Source of the DNA: Harmothoe impar
Lineage: Eukaryota; Annelida; Polychaeta; Phyllodocida; Polynoidae
Length of the DNA: 64,000 nt
Reading direction: 5' to 3'
Assembly (NCBI GenBank): GCA_947462335.1
Contig: OX381707.1
Location: forward strand, 14,289,418 to 14,353,417
Part shown: in pieces, positions 17,250-29,060 of the stretch
Layout of the letters: the number at the start of each line of letters is the position of its first letter
How positions within the stretch are numbered: the first letter of the stretch is position 1
Notes under the pieces: model-generated
What the model was told of the DNA's origin: nothing
Database searches by the model: none
What the model saw: the letters and a program-made list of their open reading frames with translations, nothing else
Translations under genes and position numbers: made by a program

Positions 17250-19470
17250 CCCGGGTTCTCCCTTTATCCCGTTCTCCCTTTATCCTGTTCGCCGTTTATA
17301 CCGTTTGCCGTTTATCCCATTCTCCGTTTATCCCGTTTCCGTTTATCCCGTTCTCCGTTTATCACCTTCTCCGTTTAGCCCGTTCTCCTATCAGCCCATT
17401 CTTTCTTTGTCCCCTTCTCCGCTTGTCCCATTCTCCATTTGTCACATTCTCTGTTTATCCCTTTCTCCCTTTCTCCCATTCTCCGTTTATCCCGTTCTCC
17501 GTTTATACCGTTCTCCGTTTATTCCGTTTTCCCTTTATCCCGTTCTCCGTTTATCACGTTCTCTGTTTATACCGTTCTCCCTTTATCCCGTTTTCCCTTT
17601 ATCCCATTCGCCATTTATACCGTTTGCCGTTTATCTCATTCTCCGTTTTCCCTTAATCCCGTTCTCCATTTATCCAGTTCTCTGTTTATCATGTTCTCCA
17701 TTTAGCCCGTTCTCCTATTAGCCTGTTCTTTCGTTGTCTCCTTCATCGCTTGTCCCATTCTCCATTTGTCCCATTCTCTGTTTATCCTGTTCTCCCGTTC
17801 TCCGTTTATCCCATTCTCCGTTTATCCCGTTCTCGCTTTATCCCTTTTCCGTTTATCCCCTTTTCCGTTTATCCCCTTCTCCATTTGTCCGGTTCTCTGT
17901 TTGTCCTGTTCTTTCTTTGTCCCCTTATCCGCTTGTCCCTTTCTGTGTTTTTCCTGTTCTCCATTTATCCTGTTCTCCATTTATCCCTTTCTCCATTTAT
18001 CCCCGTTCTCCCTTTATTCCGTTCTCTGTTTATCCCGTTCTCCATTTATCCCAGTCTCCCTTTATCTCGCTCTCCCTTTATCCCGTTCTCCGTTTATCCT
18101 GTTTTCCCTTTATCCCGTTCTCCGTTTATCACGTTCTCCGTTTATACAGTTCTCCGTTTATACCGTTTTCCATTTTTACCGTTTGCCGTTTATACCGTTT
18201 GCCGTTTTCCCTTTATCCCGTTCTCCGTTTATCACGTTCTCCGTTTATACTGTTCTCCCTTTAGCCCGTTTTCCCTTTATCCCATTTGCCATTTATACCG
18301 TTTGCCGTTTATCTCATTCTCCGTTTTCCCTTTATCCCGTTCTCCTATTAGCCTGTTCTTTCTTTCTCCCCTTCATCGCTTGTCCCATTCTCCATTTGTC
18401 CCATTCTCTGTTTATCCTGTTCTCCCGTTCTCCCTTTATCCCATTCTCCGTTTATCCCATTCTCGCTTTATCCCCTTTTCCGTTTATCCCCTTCTCCATT
18501 TGTCCGGTTCTCTGTTTGTCCTGTTCTCTATTTGTCCGGTTCTCTGTTTGTCCCATTCTGCGTTTCTCCCGTTCTCCATTTATCCCGTTCTCCATTTATC
18601 CCTTTCTCCATTTCTCCCCGTTCTCCCTTTATCCCGTTCTCTGTTTATCCCGTTCTCCATTTATCCCAGTCTCCCTTTATCTCGCTCTCCCTTTATCCCG
18701 TTCTCCGTTAATCCGGTTTTCCCTTTATCCCGTACTCTGTTTATACCGTTCTCCGTTTATCCCGTTTTCCCTTTATCCCGTTCGCCATTTATACCGTTTG
18801 CCGTTTATCTCATTCTTCAATTTCCCTTTATCCCGTTCTCCATTTATCCAGTTCTCTGTTTATCACGTTCTCCGTTTAGCCCGTTCTCCTATTAGCCCGT
18901 TCTTTCTTTGTCCCCTTCTCCGCTTGTCCCATTCTCTGTTTATCCCGTTCTCGCTTTATCCCCTTTTCCATTTATCCCCTTTTCCATTTATCCCCTTCTC
19001 CATTTGTCCGGTTCTCTGTTTGTCCTGTTCTCTATTTGTTTGGTTCTCTGTTAGTCCCATTCTGCGTTTCTCCCATTCTCGCTTTCTCCCGTTCTCCATT
19101 TATCCCTTTCTCCATTAATCCCCGTTCTCCCTTTATCCCGTTCTCTGTTTTTCCCGTACTCCATTTTTCCCGGTCTCCCTTTATCTCGCTCTCCCTTTAT
19201 CCCGTTCTCTGTTTATCCCATTCTGCCTTTATCCCATTCTCTGTTTAGCCCGTTCTCCATTTAGCCTGTTCTTCATTTAGCCCGTTCTCCGTTTGTCCCG
19301 CTCTCCATTTATTCTGTTCTCCCTTTATCCCGTTCTCCTTTTCTCCCAATCTCCATTTATCCCTTTCTCCCTGTCTCCTGTTCTCCATTTATCCCATTCT
19401 CCTGTTCTCCATTTATCCCGTTCTCCGTTTATCCATTCTCCGTTTATCCCATTCTCCATTCATCCACCAG
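17250..19470 (+). repeat. 16-bp minisatellite array (TTCTCCGTTTATCCCG-type), forward orientation
   Basis: About 2.2 kb of head-to-tail 16-bp units with variants at two or three positions (CCGTTT, CCCTTT, CCATTT; CCCG, CCCA, CCTG). All three forward frames are open for long stretches because 16 is not a multiple of 3 and the units lack stops. Those frames are artefacts of the repeat. Confidence 0.92.
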
Positions 19471-19560
19471 TCTCCCCGCTCCCTGTAAAGGGAGCTGTTT
19501 TACACAAGGAGTCTATGGGCAGAGGTTCAGCTCCATAGGGCCATTATTTATCTTCCTGTT
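19471..19560 (+). repeat. Conserved spacer arm inside the minisatellite field
   Basis: It contains CCACCAGTCTCCCCGCTCCC, then GGGAGCTGTTTTACACAAGG and a GGGCCATTATTTA segment. The reverse complement recurs at 20,135-20,222 and in every higher-order unit. It acts as the inverted end of the spacer element described below. Confidence 0.75.
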
Positions 19561-19583
19561 CTCTGTTTATCCTGTTCTTTCTT

Positions 19584-22500
19584 TATCCCATTCTCCATTT
19601 ATCCCGTTCTCCCTTTATCCCGTTCTCCGTACATCCCGTTCTCTATTCATCCCCTTTCTTAATTCATCCCCTTCTCCTTTCATCATGTTTTCCCTTTATC
19701 CCGTTCTCCAATTCTCCCTTTATCCTGTTCTCCCTTTATCCAGTTCTCCGTTCATCACGTTCTCCGTTTATTCTGTTCTCCGTTTATCCGCTTCTCCCAT
19801 TCTCCTTTCATCCCATTTGCCTTTTATCCACCGGTCTCCCCGCTCCCGGTAAAGGGAGCTGTTTATACACCAGGAGAACAGGAAGATAGTCACATGACCT
19901 TAAAGACTGTTGTTTCCGATCAACATATACTTAACCAATAGATACAGGTCCCGGGTTCAACCTTGGGAGAAAACGCCCCTTTTCTAAAGTGCATATATAT
20001 ATGAAAAAAGGCCCTAGAATTATTTTAACGAATAGATCAGTAAACTTCTACCTTTATAATAAAAACAATAAAATTTAAAAAATATTGAGTATCAAAGAAA
20101 TTATACCAAAAAATGTCTTTTCTTCTGTAACTCTGTAAATAATGGCCCTAAGGAGCTGAAACTCTGCCCATAGACTCCTGGTGTAAAACAGCCCCCTTTA
20201 CCGGGAGTGGGGAGACTGGTGGATAAATGGAGAAGGGGATAAACGGAGAACAGGATAAATGGAGAACAGGATAAATGGAGAGCGGGAGAACCGGATAAAC
20301 AGAGAACAGAATAAGCGGAGAATGTGATAAACGGACAACGGGATAAAGGGAGAACAGGATAAAGGGAGAACAGGATAGAGGGAGAACAGGATAAAGGGAG
20401 AACGGAGAGATCAGGATAAACAGATCATGAATTGAGAAGGGGATGGAAGGGGAAGGTGTTGAAAGGAGAAAGGGGATAAAGGGAGAAAGGGATGAACAGA
20501 TAAAGGGAGAACGGGATAAAGGGAGAACGGGATAAAGGGATAACGGGATGAACGGGGAAGGGGATGAACAGAGAAGGGGATGAACAGAATTATTTTGAAT
20601 ACTGATAAAGGGAGAACGGGATAAAGGGAGAACGGGATAAATGGAGAACGAGATAAAGGGAGAACGGGATGAACAGAGAAGGGGATGAATTGAGAACGGG
20701 ATAAACGGAGAATGGGATAAACAAAGAACAGGATAAACAGAGAACAGGAAGATAGGCAAGGTCACATGACCTTAAAGACGGTTGTTTCTGATCAACATAT
20801 ACTTAACCAATAGATACAGGTCCCGGGTTCGACCCTGGGTGAAAATGCCCCTTTTTTTAAAATGCATATATATATTTATGAAAAAAAGCCCTAGAATTAT
20901 TTTAACGAATAGATAAGTGAAGTCCAACTTCTACCTTTATAATAAAAACAATGAAATTTAAAAAATATTGAGTTTCAATAAATTATACCAAAAAATGTCT
21001 TTTCTTCTGTGACTCGATAAATAATGGCCCTACGGAGCTGAAACTCTGCCCATAGACTCCTGGTGTATAAACAGTTCCCTTTACCGGAAGCGGGGAGACT
21101 GGTGGATAAATGGAGAATGGGATAAACGGAGAATGGGATAAACGGAGAACGGGATGAATGAGGAACGGGATAAATGGAGAACGGATAAATGGAGAACAGG
21201 ATGAAGGGAGAACGGGATAAAGGGAGAACAGAATAAACGGAGAACGTGATAAACGGAGAGCAGGATAAATGGAGAATGGGAGAACGTTTTAGCACTGCTG
21301 TTATAAAATATAGTAGCTAAACAATTTCTGGTCTGATAAAGGTTCCCAATACACATTGGTACACTCTGGTATCTGTAGTGAAAAACCAAAACGTTTTAGA
21401 ACGTTTTGGCACTTGTGTAGATCAAAAATTATCTGGTCTGATTAAAGGTTCCCAATACACATTGGTACACTCTGGTATCTGTAGTGAAAAACCAAAACGT
21501 TTTAGAACGTTTTGGCACTTCTGTAGATAATAAATTATCCGGTCTGATAAAGGTTCCCAATACACGTTGGTACACTCTGGTATCTGTAGTGAAAAACCAA
21601 AACGTTTTAGAACGTTTTATCCCATTCTCCATTTATCCCGTTCTCCCTTTATCCCGTTCTCCGTACATCCCGTTCTCTATTCATCCCCTTCTCAATTCAT
21701 CCCCTTCTCCTTTCATCATGTTTTCCCTTTATCCCGTTCTCCAATTCTCCCTTTATCCTGTTCTCCCTTTATCCAGTTCTCCGTTCATCACGTTCTCCGT
21801 TTATTCTGTTCTCCGTTTATCCGCTTCTCCCATTCTCCTTTCATCCCATTTGCCTTTTATCCACCGGTCTCCCCGCTCCCGGTAAAGGGAGCTGTTTATA
21901 CACCAGGAGAACAGGAAGATAGTCACATGACCTTAAAGACTGTTGTTTCCGATCAACATATACTTAACCAATAGATACAGGTCCCGGGTTCAACCTTGGG
22001 AGAAAACGCCCCTTTTCTAAAGTGCATATATATATGAAAAAAGGCCCTAGAATTATTTTAACGAATAGATCAGTAAACTTCTACCTTTATAATAAAAACA
22101 ATAAAATTTAAAAAATATTGAGTATCAAAGAAATTATACCAAAAAATGTCTTTTCTTCTGTAACTCTGTAAATAATGGCCCTAAGGAGCTGAAACTCTGC
22201 CCATAGACTCCTGGTGTAAAACAGCCCCCTTTACTGGGAGTGGGGAGACTGGTGGATAAATGGAGAAGGGGATAAACGGAGAACAGGATAAATGGAGAAC
22301 AGGATAAATGGAGAGCGGGAGAACCGGATAAACAGAGAACAGAATAAGCGGAGAATGTGATAAACGGACAACGGGATAAAGGGAGAACAGGATAAAGGGA
22401 GAACAGGATAGAGGGAGAACAGGATAAAGGGAGAACGGAGAGATCAGGATAAACAGATCATGAATTGAGAAGGGGATGGAAGGGGAAGGTGTTGAAAGGA

Positions 22501-25500
22501 GAAAGGGGATAAAGGGAGAAAGGGATGAACAGATAAAGGGAGAACGGGATAAAGGGAGAACGGGATAAAGGGATAACGGGATGAACGGGGAAGGGGATGA
22601 ACAGAGAAGGGGATGAACAGAATTATTTTGAATACTGATAAAGGGAGAACGGGATAAAGGGAGAACGGGATAAATGGAGAACGAGATAAAGGGAGAACGG
22701 GATGAACAGAGAAGGGGATGAATTGAGAACGGGATAAACGGAGAATGGGATAAACAAAGAACAGGATAAACAGAGAACAGGAAGATAGGCAAGGTCACAT
22801 GACCTTAAAGACGGTTGTTTCTGATCAACATATACTTAACCAATAAATACAGGTCCCGGGTTCGACCCTGGGTGAAAATGCCCCTTTTTTTAAAATGCAT
22901 ATATATATTTATGAAAAAAAGCCCTAGAATTATTTTAACGAATAGATAAGTGAAGTCCAACTTCTACCTTTATAATAAAAACAATGAAATTTAAAAAATA
23001 TTGAGTTTCAATAAATTATACCAAAAAATGTCTTTTCTTCTGTGACTCGATAAATAATGGCCCTACGGAGCTGAAACTCTGCCCATAGACTCCTGGTGTA
23101 TAAACAGTTCCCTTTACCGGAAGCGGGGAGACTGGTGGATAAATGGAGAATGGGATAAACGGAGAATGGGATAAACGGAGAACGGGATGAATGAGGAACG
23201 GGATAAATGGAGAACGGATAAATGGAGAACAGGATGAAGGGAGAACGGGATAAAGGGAGAACAGAATAAACGGAGAACGTGATAAACGGAGAGCAGAATA
23301 AATGGAGAATGGGAGAACGTTTTAGCACTGCTGTTATAAAATATAGTAGCTAAACAATTTCTGGTCTGATAAAGGTTCCCAATACACATTGGTACACTCT
23401 GGTATCTGTAGTGAAAAACCAAAATGTTTTAGAACGTTTTGGCACTTGTGTAGATCAAAAATTATCTGGTCTGATTAAAGGTTCCCAATACACATTGGTA
23501 CACTCTGGTATCTGTAGTGAAAAACCAAAACGTTTTAGAACGTTTTGGCACTTGTGTAGATCAAAAATTATCTGGTCTGATTAAAGGTTCCCAATACACA
23601 TTGGTACACTCTGGTATCTGTAGTGAAAAACCAAAACGTTTTAGAACGTTTTGGCACTTCTGTAGATAATAAATTATCCGGTCTGATAAAGGTTCCCAAT
23701 ACACGTTGGTACACTCTGGTATCTGTAGTGAAAAACCAAAACGTTTTAGAACGTTTTATCCCATTCTCCATTTATCCCGTTCTCCCTTTATCCCGTTCTC
23801 CGTACATCCCGTTCTCTATTCATCCCCTTCTCAATTCATCCCCTTCTCCTTTCATCATGTTTTCCCTTTATCCCGTTCTCCAATTCTCCCTTTATCCTGT
23901 TCTCCCTTTATCCAGTTCTCCGTTCATCACGTTCTCCGTTTATTCTGTTCTCCGTTTATCCGCTTCTCCCATTCTCCTTTCATCCCATTTGCCTTTTATC
24001 CACCGGTCTCCCCGCTCCCGGTAAAGGGAGCTGTTTATACACCAGGAGAACAGGAAGATAGTCACATGACCTTAAAGACTGTTGTTTCCGATCAACATAT
24101 ACTTAACCAATAGATACAGGTCCCGGGTTCAACCTTGGGAGAAAACGCCCCTTTTCTAAAGTGCATATATATATGAAAAAAGGCCCTAGAATTATTTTAA
24201 CGAATAGATCAGTAAACTTCTACCTTTATAATAAAAACAATAAAATTTAAAAAATATTGAGTATCAAAGAAATTATACCAAAAAATGTCTTTTCTTCTGT
24301 AACTCTGTAAATAATGGCCCTAAGGAGCTGAAACTCTGCCCATAGACTCCTGGTGTAAAACAGCCCCCTTTACCGGGAGTGGGGAGACTGGTGGATAAAT
24401 GGAGAAGGGGATAAACGGAGAACAGGATAAATGGAGAACAGGATAAATGGAGAGCGGGAGAACCGGATAAACAGAGAACAGAATAAGCGGAGAATGTGAT
24501 AAACGGACAACGGGATAAAGGGAGAACAGGATAAAGGGAGAACAGGATAGAGGGAGAACAGGATAAAGGGAGAACGGAGAGATCAGGATAAACAGATCAT
24601 GAATTGAGAAGGGGATGGAAGGGGAAGGTGTTGAAAGGAGAAAGGGGATAAAGGGAGAAAGGGATGAACAGATAAAGGGAGAACGGGATAAAGGGAGAAC
24701 GGGATAAAGGGATAACGGGATGAACGGGGAAGGGGATGAACAGAGAAGGGGATGAACAGAATTATTTTGAATACTGATAAAGGGAGAACGGGATAAAGGG
24801 AGAACGGGATAAATGGAGAACGAGATAAAGGGAGAACGGGATGAACAGAGAAGGGGATGAATTGAGAACGGGATAAACGGAGAATGGGATAAACAAAGAA
24901 CAGGATAAACAGAGAACAGGAAGATAGGCAAGGTCACATGACCTTAAAGACGGTTGTTTCTGATCAACATATACTTAACCAATAGATACAGGTCCCGGGT
25001 TCGACCCTGGGTGAAAATGCCCCTTTTTTTAAAATGCATATATATATTTATGAAAAAAAGCCCTAGAATTATTTTAACGAATAGATAAGTGAAGTCCAAC
25101 TTCTACCTTTATAATAAAAACAATGAAATTTAAAAAATATTGAGTTTCAATAAATTATACCAAAAAATGTCTTTTCTTCTGTGACTCGATAAATAATGGC
25201 CCTACGGAGCTGAAACTCTGCCCATAGACTCCTGGTGTATAAACAGTTCCCTTTACCGGAAGCGGGGAGACTGGTGGATAAATGGAGAATGGGATAAACG
25301 GAGAATGGGATAAACGGAGAACGGGATGAATGAGGAACGGGATAAATGGAGAACGGATAAATGGAGAACAGGATGAAGGGAGAACGGGATAAAGGGAGAA
25401 CAGAATAAACGGAGAACGTGATAAACGGAGAGCAGGATAAATGGAGAATGGGAGAACGTTTTAGCACTGCTGTTATAAAATATAGTAGCTAAACAATTTC

Positions 25501-26314
25501 TGGTCTGATAAAGGTTCCCAATACACATTGGTACACTCTGGTATCTGTAGTGAAAAACCAAAACGTTTTAGAACGTTTTGGCACTTGTGTAGATCAAAAA
25601 TTATCTGGTCTGATTAAAGGTTCCCAATACACATTGGTACACTCTGGTATCTGTAGTGAAAAACCAAAACGTTTTAGAACGTTTTGGCACTTCTGTAGAT
25701 AATAAATTATCCGGTCTGATAAAGGTTCCCAATACACGTTGGTACACTCTGGTATCTGTAGTGAAAAACCAAAACGTTTTAGAACGTTTTATCCCATTCT
25801 CCATTTATCCCGTTCTCCCTTTATCCCGTTCTCCGTACATCCCGTTCTCTATTCATCCCCTTCTCAATTCATCCCCTTCTCCTTTCATCATGTTTTCCCT
25901 TTATCCCGTTCTCCAATTCTCCCTTTATCCTGTTCTCCCTTTATCCAGTTCTCCGTTCATCACGTTCTCCGTTTATTCTGTTCTCCGTTTATCCGCTTCT
26001 CCCATTCTCCTTTCATCCCATTTGCCTTTTATCCACCGGTCTCCCCGCTCCCGGTAAAGGGAGCTGTTTATACACCAGGAGAACAGGAAGATAGTCACAT
26101 GACCTTAAAGACTGTTGTTTCCGATCAACATATACTTAACCAATAGATACAGGTCCCGGGTTCAACCTTGGGAGAAAACGCCCCTTTTCTAAAGTGCATA
26201 TATATATGAAAAAAGGCCCTAGAATTATTTTAACGAATAGATCAGTAAACTTCTACCTTTATAATAAAAACAATAAAATTTAAAAAATATTGAGTATCAA
26301 AGAAATTATACCAA
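19584..26314. repeat. Higher-order tandem repeat, 2,033/2,139-bp units, three full and one partial
   Basis: Units run about 19,584-21,617, 21,618-23,756, 23,757-25,789, with a partial fourth to about 26,314. Spacings measured at the same landmark are 2,034, 2,139 and 2,033 bp. The long unit differs by 106 bp, exactly one extra satellite monomer. Each full unit contains, in order, a forward 16-bp array, a spacer, a reversed 16-bp array of about 530 bp, a second spacer, a second reversed array, and 106-bp satellite monomers. Copies differ at only a few positions, so the amplification is recent or homogenised. The last unit breaks off at TTATACCAA and continues into unrelated sequence. Confidence 0.92.
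21861..22253. mobile_element. About 390-bp spacer element with inverted ends and tRNA-like B box (one of several copies)
   Basis: It starts CCACCGGTCTCCCCGCTCCC and ends with the reverse complement type GGGAGTGGGGAGACTGGTGG; inverted similarity extends about 48 bp to CACCAGGAG / CTCCTGG. The inside carries GGTCCCGGGTTCAACCTTGG, which resembles a polymerase III B box or T-arm, followed by AT-rich DNA. The surrounding 16-bp array flips orientation across this element. Related copies occupy about 19,828-20,222, 24,000-24,392 and 26,033-26,314 (truncated). A second version with GGGTTCGACCCTGG lies at about 20,745-21,104, 22,781-23,137 and 24,921-25,276. Confidence 0.65.
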
Positions 26315-26870
26315 CATCCAAATACATCCACACTCTCTACCAATAGAGAACAGGCTAAATGGAGAACTGTCTAAACAGAGAACGGGATAAAGAATGGGAT
26401 AAACAGAGAACGGGATAAGGGGAGAGCGAGATAAAGGGAGAACGGGATAAATGGAGAGCGGGAGAAAGGGATAACGGGATAAACGGAGAATAGAATATCC
26501 CCTTGCTACGTTCATCCCCTTTTCCATTTATCCCCTTTCTCCGTCCATCCCCTTCTCCTTTCATCCCCTTCTCAATTCATGATCTGTTTATCCTGTTCTC
26601 TCCGTTCTCCCTTCATGTTCTCCCTTTATCCTGTTCTCCCTTTATTCTGTTCTCCCTTTATCCCGTTCTCCGTTCATCACGTTCTCCCTTTATTCTGTTC
26701 TCTGTTTATCCGGTTCTCCAGTTCTCCATTCATCCCATTCTGCGTTTATCCACCGGTCTCCCCGCTCCCGGTAAAGGGAGCTGTTTATACACCAGGAGTC
26801 TATGGGCAGTTTCAGCTCAGTAGGGCCAATTATTTACCGAGTTACAGAAGAAAAGACATTTTTTGGTATA
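26315..26870. repeat. 16-bp minisatellite in both orientations plus spacer arm
   Basis: The orientation switches from GGATAAACGGAGAA-type to TTCATCCCCTT-type near 26,490-26,515 without an intact spacer, as if a central portion had been deleted. The CCACCGGTCTCC spacer arm follows at 26,750-26,870 and ends at the border of the 64-bp satellite. Confidence 0.75.
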
Positions 26871-26871
26871 A

Positions 26872-27330
26872 GCTGTAGCATAAGAACACCATGGATATCA
26901 CTCTGCCATAACGTTCTAACACGTTTTACCTTCAAGCTGTAGCATAAGAACACCATGGATATCACTCTGCCATAACGTTCTAAAACGTTTTACATTCAAG
27001 CTGTAGCATAAGAGCACCATGGATATCACTCTGCCATAACGTTCTAAAACGTTTTACCTTCAAGCTGTAGCATAAGAACACCATGGATATCACTCTGCCA
27101 TAACGTTCTAAAACGTTTTACCTTCAACCTGTAGCATTAGAACACCATGGATATCACTCTGCCATAACGTTCTAAAATGTTTTACCTTCAACCTGTAGCA
27201 TTAGAACACCATGGATATCACTCTGCCATAACGTTCTAAAATGTTTTACCTTCAAGCTGTAGCATAAGAACACCATGGATATCACTCTGCCATAACGTTC
27301 TAAAACGTTTTATTTCTAAGTTGTAGTGTA
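26872..27330 (+). repeat. 64-bp satellite with inverted AACGTTCTAAAACGTT core
   Basis: About seven units of a 64-bp repeat: GCTGTAGCATAAGAACACCA, TGGATATCACTCTGCCAT, AACGTTCTAAAACGTTTTAC. The core is the reverse complement of the core of the 106-bp satellite at the other end. The units differ by one or two bases. Confidence 0.88.
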
Positions 27331-27769
27331 AAAAACGTATCAAAACGTTTTAATTATATCCTGTGCATATCACAGGCAGAAGTGCCAAGTCCTGCTAATG
27401 TGTATTTGGAAAGAATGCTAATTAGCTTGAAATTCATGATATCATATGGTGTAACTGACAAAATCTTTAGATGATGCTCAACTAGAAGCATTTAACTATA
27501 CTGACAACTCAAGATAATTTAAATTGAGCTATAATATCATCACAAGATTTACTACTTTATTTACCATGTTATTTCAAATTTTGCAAAATTAGGATATAAT
27601 CGATTTTCATGGTCAATTAGTACTAATAAAGCATTAAGTTATAAAGTATATGAGGGCAGTAGTCATAATACCTTTTATCATACATTTACATTATAAAAGA
27701 AATATTAACAATCTAGTGCAATGCAGGCATTATATATTGCATTGAAATCCTTGAAATATGTGAAAACCA
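27331..27769. other. AT-rich non-repeated stretch inside the foldback-like structure
   Basis: No ORF, RNA or repeat was recognised. It separates the 64-bp satellite from the outer 67-bp array and has no counterpart of equal length on the left side. Confidence 0.5.
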
Positions 27770-27990
27770 CTGGCGTTTGGGGCAATCATACACCCAGATT
27801 CCTGGCTTTTGGAGGGCCCATTTTACACCCCACATCAGTACGTTCTGGGGGTCCCCTGACATAAAGCACTGGCGTTTTGAGGGCCATTTTTACACCCCAC
27901 ATCAGTACGTTCTGGGGGTCCCCTGACATAAAGCACTGGCGTTTGGAGGGCCGTTTTTACACCCCGCATCAGTACGCTATGGTTGTGCTA
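27770..27990 (-). repeat. 67-bp repeat array, right end (inverted relative to left)
   Basis: Three units with CACATCAGTACGTTCTGGGG and AAAGCACTGGCGTTT, at a period of about 66-67 bp. They are the reverse complement of the left-end units at 16,257-16,440. Confidence 0.85.
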
Positions 27991-28489
27991 AGGATATATA
28001 CCCATTTAACTCTTCCTCTACCGTACGCGCATTATTGCGAGTTTACGGTGCGGTACCGTACGCGCATTATTGCGAGTTGCATCGTCTGCTACACCTCACC
28101 TTGTCTAGCTTTCTATGGTGGACCTTTCCTACCAAAATAAAGTGTCAAAACCGATATGGTTGGAATCCAAAGGTGTCCTAAAGTAACCAGAAGTTACGTT
28201 TACATGAAAAAGCAATAATTCTAAAAGATATTAAAACAAAAACAACTCGATAATTGAGTGTCAAAATAACTTGGCACACTGCCATGAAACGATGGCACGA
28301 CGTCCCTGGCTAGAGAACTCATTGAATAAGTAATAGACCTCTATCTCGTGAATACAGATAAATCTGAGCTTACCTGTGTTGACCAATCATACTGCCGTTA
28401 TCCCTGTCCAAAGAATTCCCATGATTTGTAAGTATATCCATCATTCAGAGTAATAATCCATGCTAAATGTTGTCCCGTAATCGGCCGTG

Positions 28490-28671
28490 TTGGCTCCCCA
28501 TGGGCGCCGCTATTCTACTCTTACTCACTCGGCCTTCACAAGGTGGCAGCACTGCACGTTACCCGGTGCTGCAGCGCCATCTGTAGGGAGGCTTTCCCGC
28601 CCAGCTTTCAGTGGAAAGTTCAGGACGGAAACGTACACATCGGCCTCTATACATCATCTTTGGTCTTTAAG
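28490..28671 (+). other. Putative promoter and 5' non-coding exon of the piggyBac gene
   Basis: This GC- and CpG-rich stretch stands out from its AT-rich surroundings and ends at a good splice donor, TTTAAG|GTAAGC (exon end 28671). The next acceptor in phase with the coding exons is TTCTTTCAG at 30106. Transcription start is not defined; the exon assignment is inferred from composition and donor. Confidence 0.45.
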
Positions 28672-28989
28672 GTAAGCAAACTTGAATTTGATAATTATAT
28701 CTGATCAATTATATCCTAGGAAAATTATAAACAACTCCTGTAGAAATCCCTACCAAGAATATTCCCACTGCATGGACGTGGTTCACTCACTACTAACTAC
28801 TGTAGCCTAGGCTACACTGTTCTCTACTGTCTTGTCGTAGATAACAGGTGTTTCTCCATTAAAACATGGTTATTGACTAATTTGGAGCAGAAATTCGACT
28901 TCTATGTGTAGAGATACCTTAGAACTATTTGTCAATAGGTGATATCAACAATCTTTACAAGTTGACACGAAAACGTACAAAACGTTTTG

Positions 28990-29060
28990 CCCCTCCTGGG
29001 AATCGATCCCCGGCCCCTGGCACCAAAGACAAGCGCTCTACCAAGTAGCCACGGTCTGAG
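28990..29060 (-). repeat. tRNA-derived repeat (SINE head-like)
   Basis: On the minus strand there is an A-box-like TGGCTACTTGGTAGAGCG and a B-box-like GGGATCGATTCCC at tRNA spacing. The anticodon-loop region reads TTTGGTG. Stem pairing is imperfect, so it is more likely a tRNA-derived repeat than a working tRNA. Confidence 0.5.

Larger units (their letters stand above)
16257..28005. mobile_element. Large foldback-like structure with inverted repeat-array ends
   Basis: The two ends carry the same 67-bp repeat arrays in opposite orientation: left 16,257-16,440, right about 27,770-27,990. Just inside are two satellites, left 106 bp and right 64 bp, which share an AACGTTTTAGAACGTT core in opposite orientation. 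The outermost words also match: ATATCCTTAG on the left and its reverse complement CTAAGGATAT on the right near 27,989. The centre holds minisatellites in both orientations. Long inverted ends made of tandem repeats are the hallmark of foldback elements (FB, Galileo). No transposase is present, so it would be non-autonomous; exact termini and target duplication were not resolved. Confidence 0.55.

Noticed and set aside
17083..19538. Several long overlapping plus-strand frames, up to 450 codons, in three phases
   Set aside because: They are translations of the 16-bp minisatellite, which lacks stops in several frames. The same peptide words appear in every phase, so no gene is supported.
20148..25467. 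Repeated 205-, 106- and 102-codon frames on the minus strand
   Set aside because: They are identical because the higher-order repeat is duplicated, and consist of the reversed minisatellite plus spacer.
16560..27330. CRISPR array
   Set aside because: Repeats are head-to-tail satellites without unique spacers, in animal DNA.
28990..29060. Functional tRNA gene
   Set aside because: A and B boxes are present but stems are imperfect and no terminator T-run follows on that strand; it is treated as a tRNA-derived repeat.
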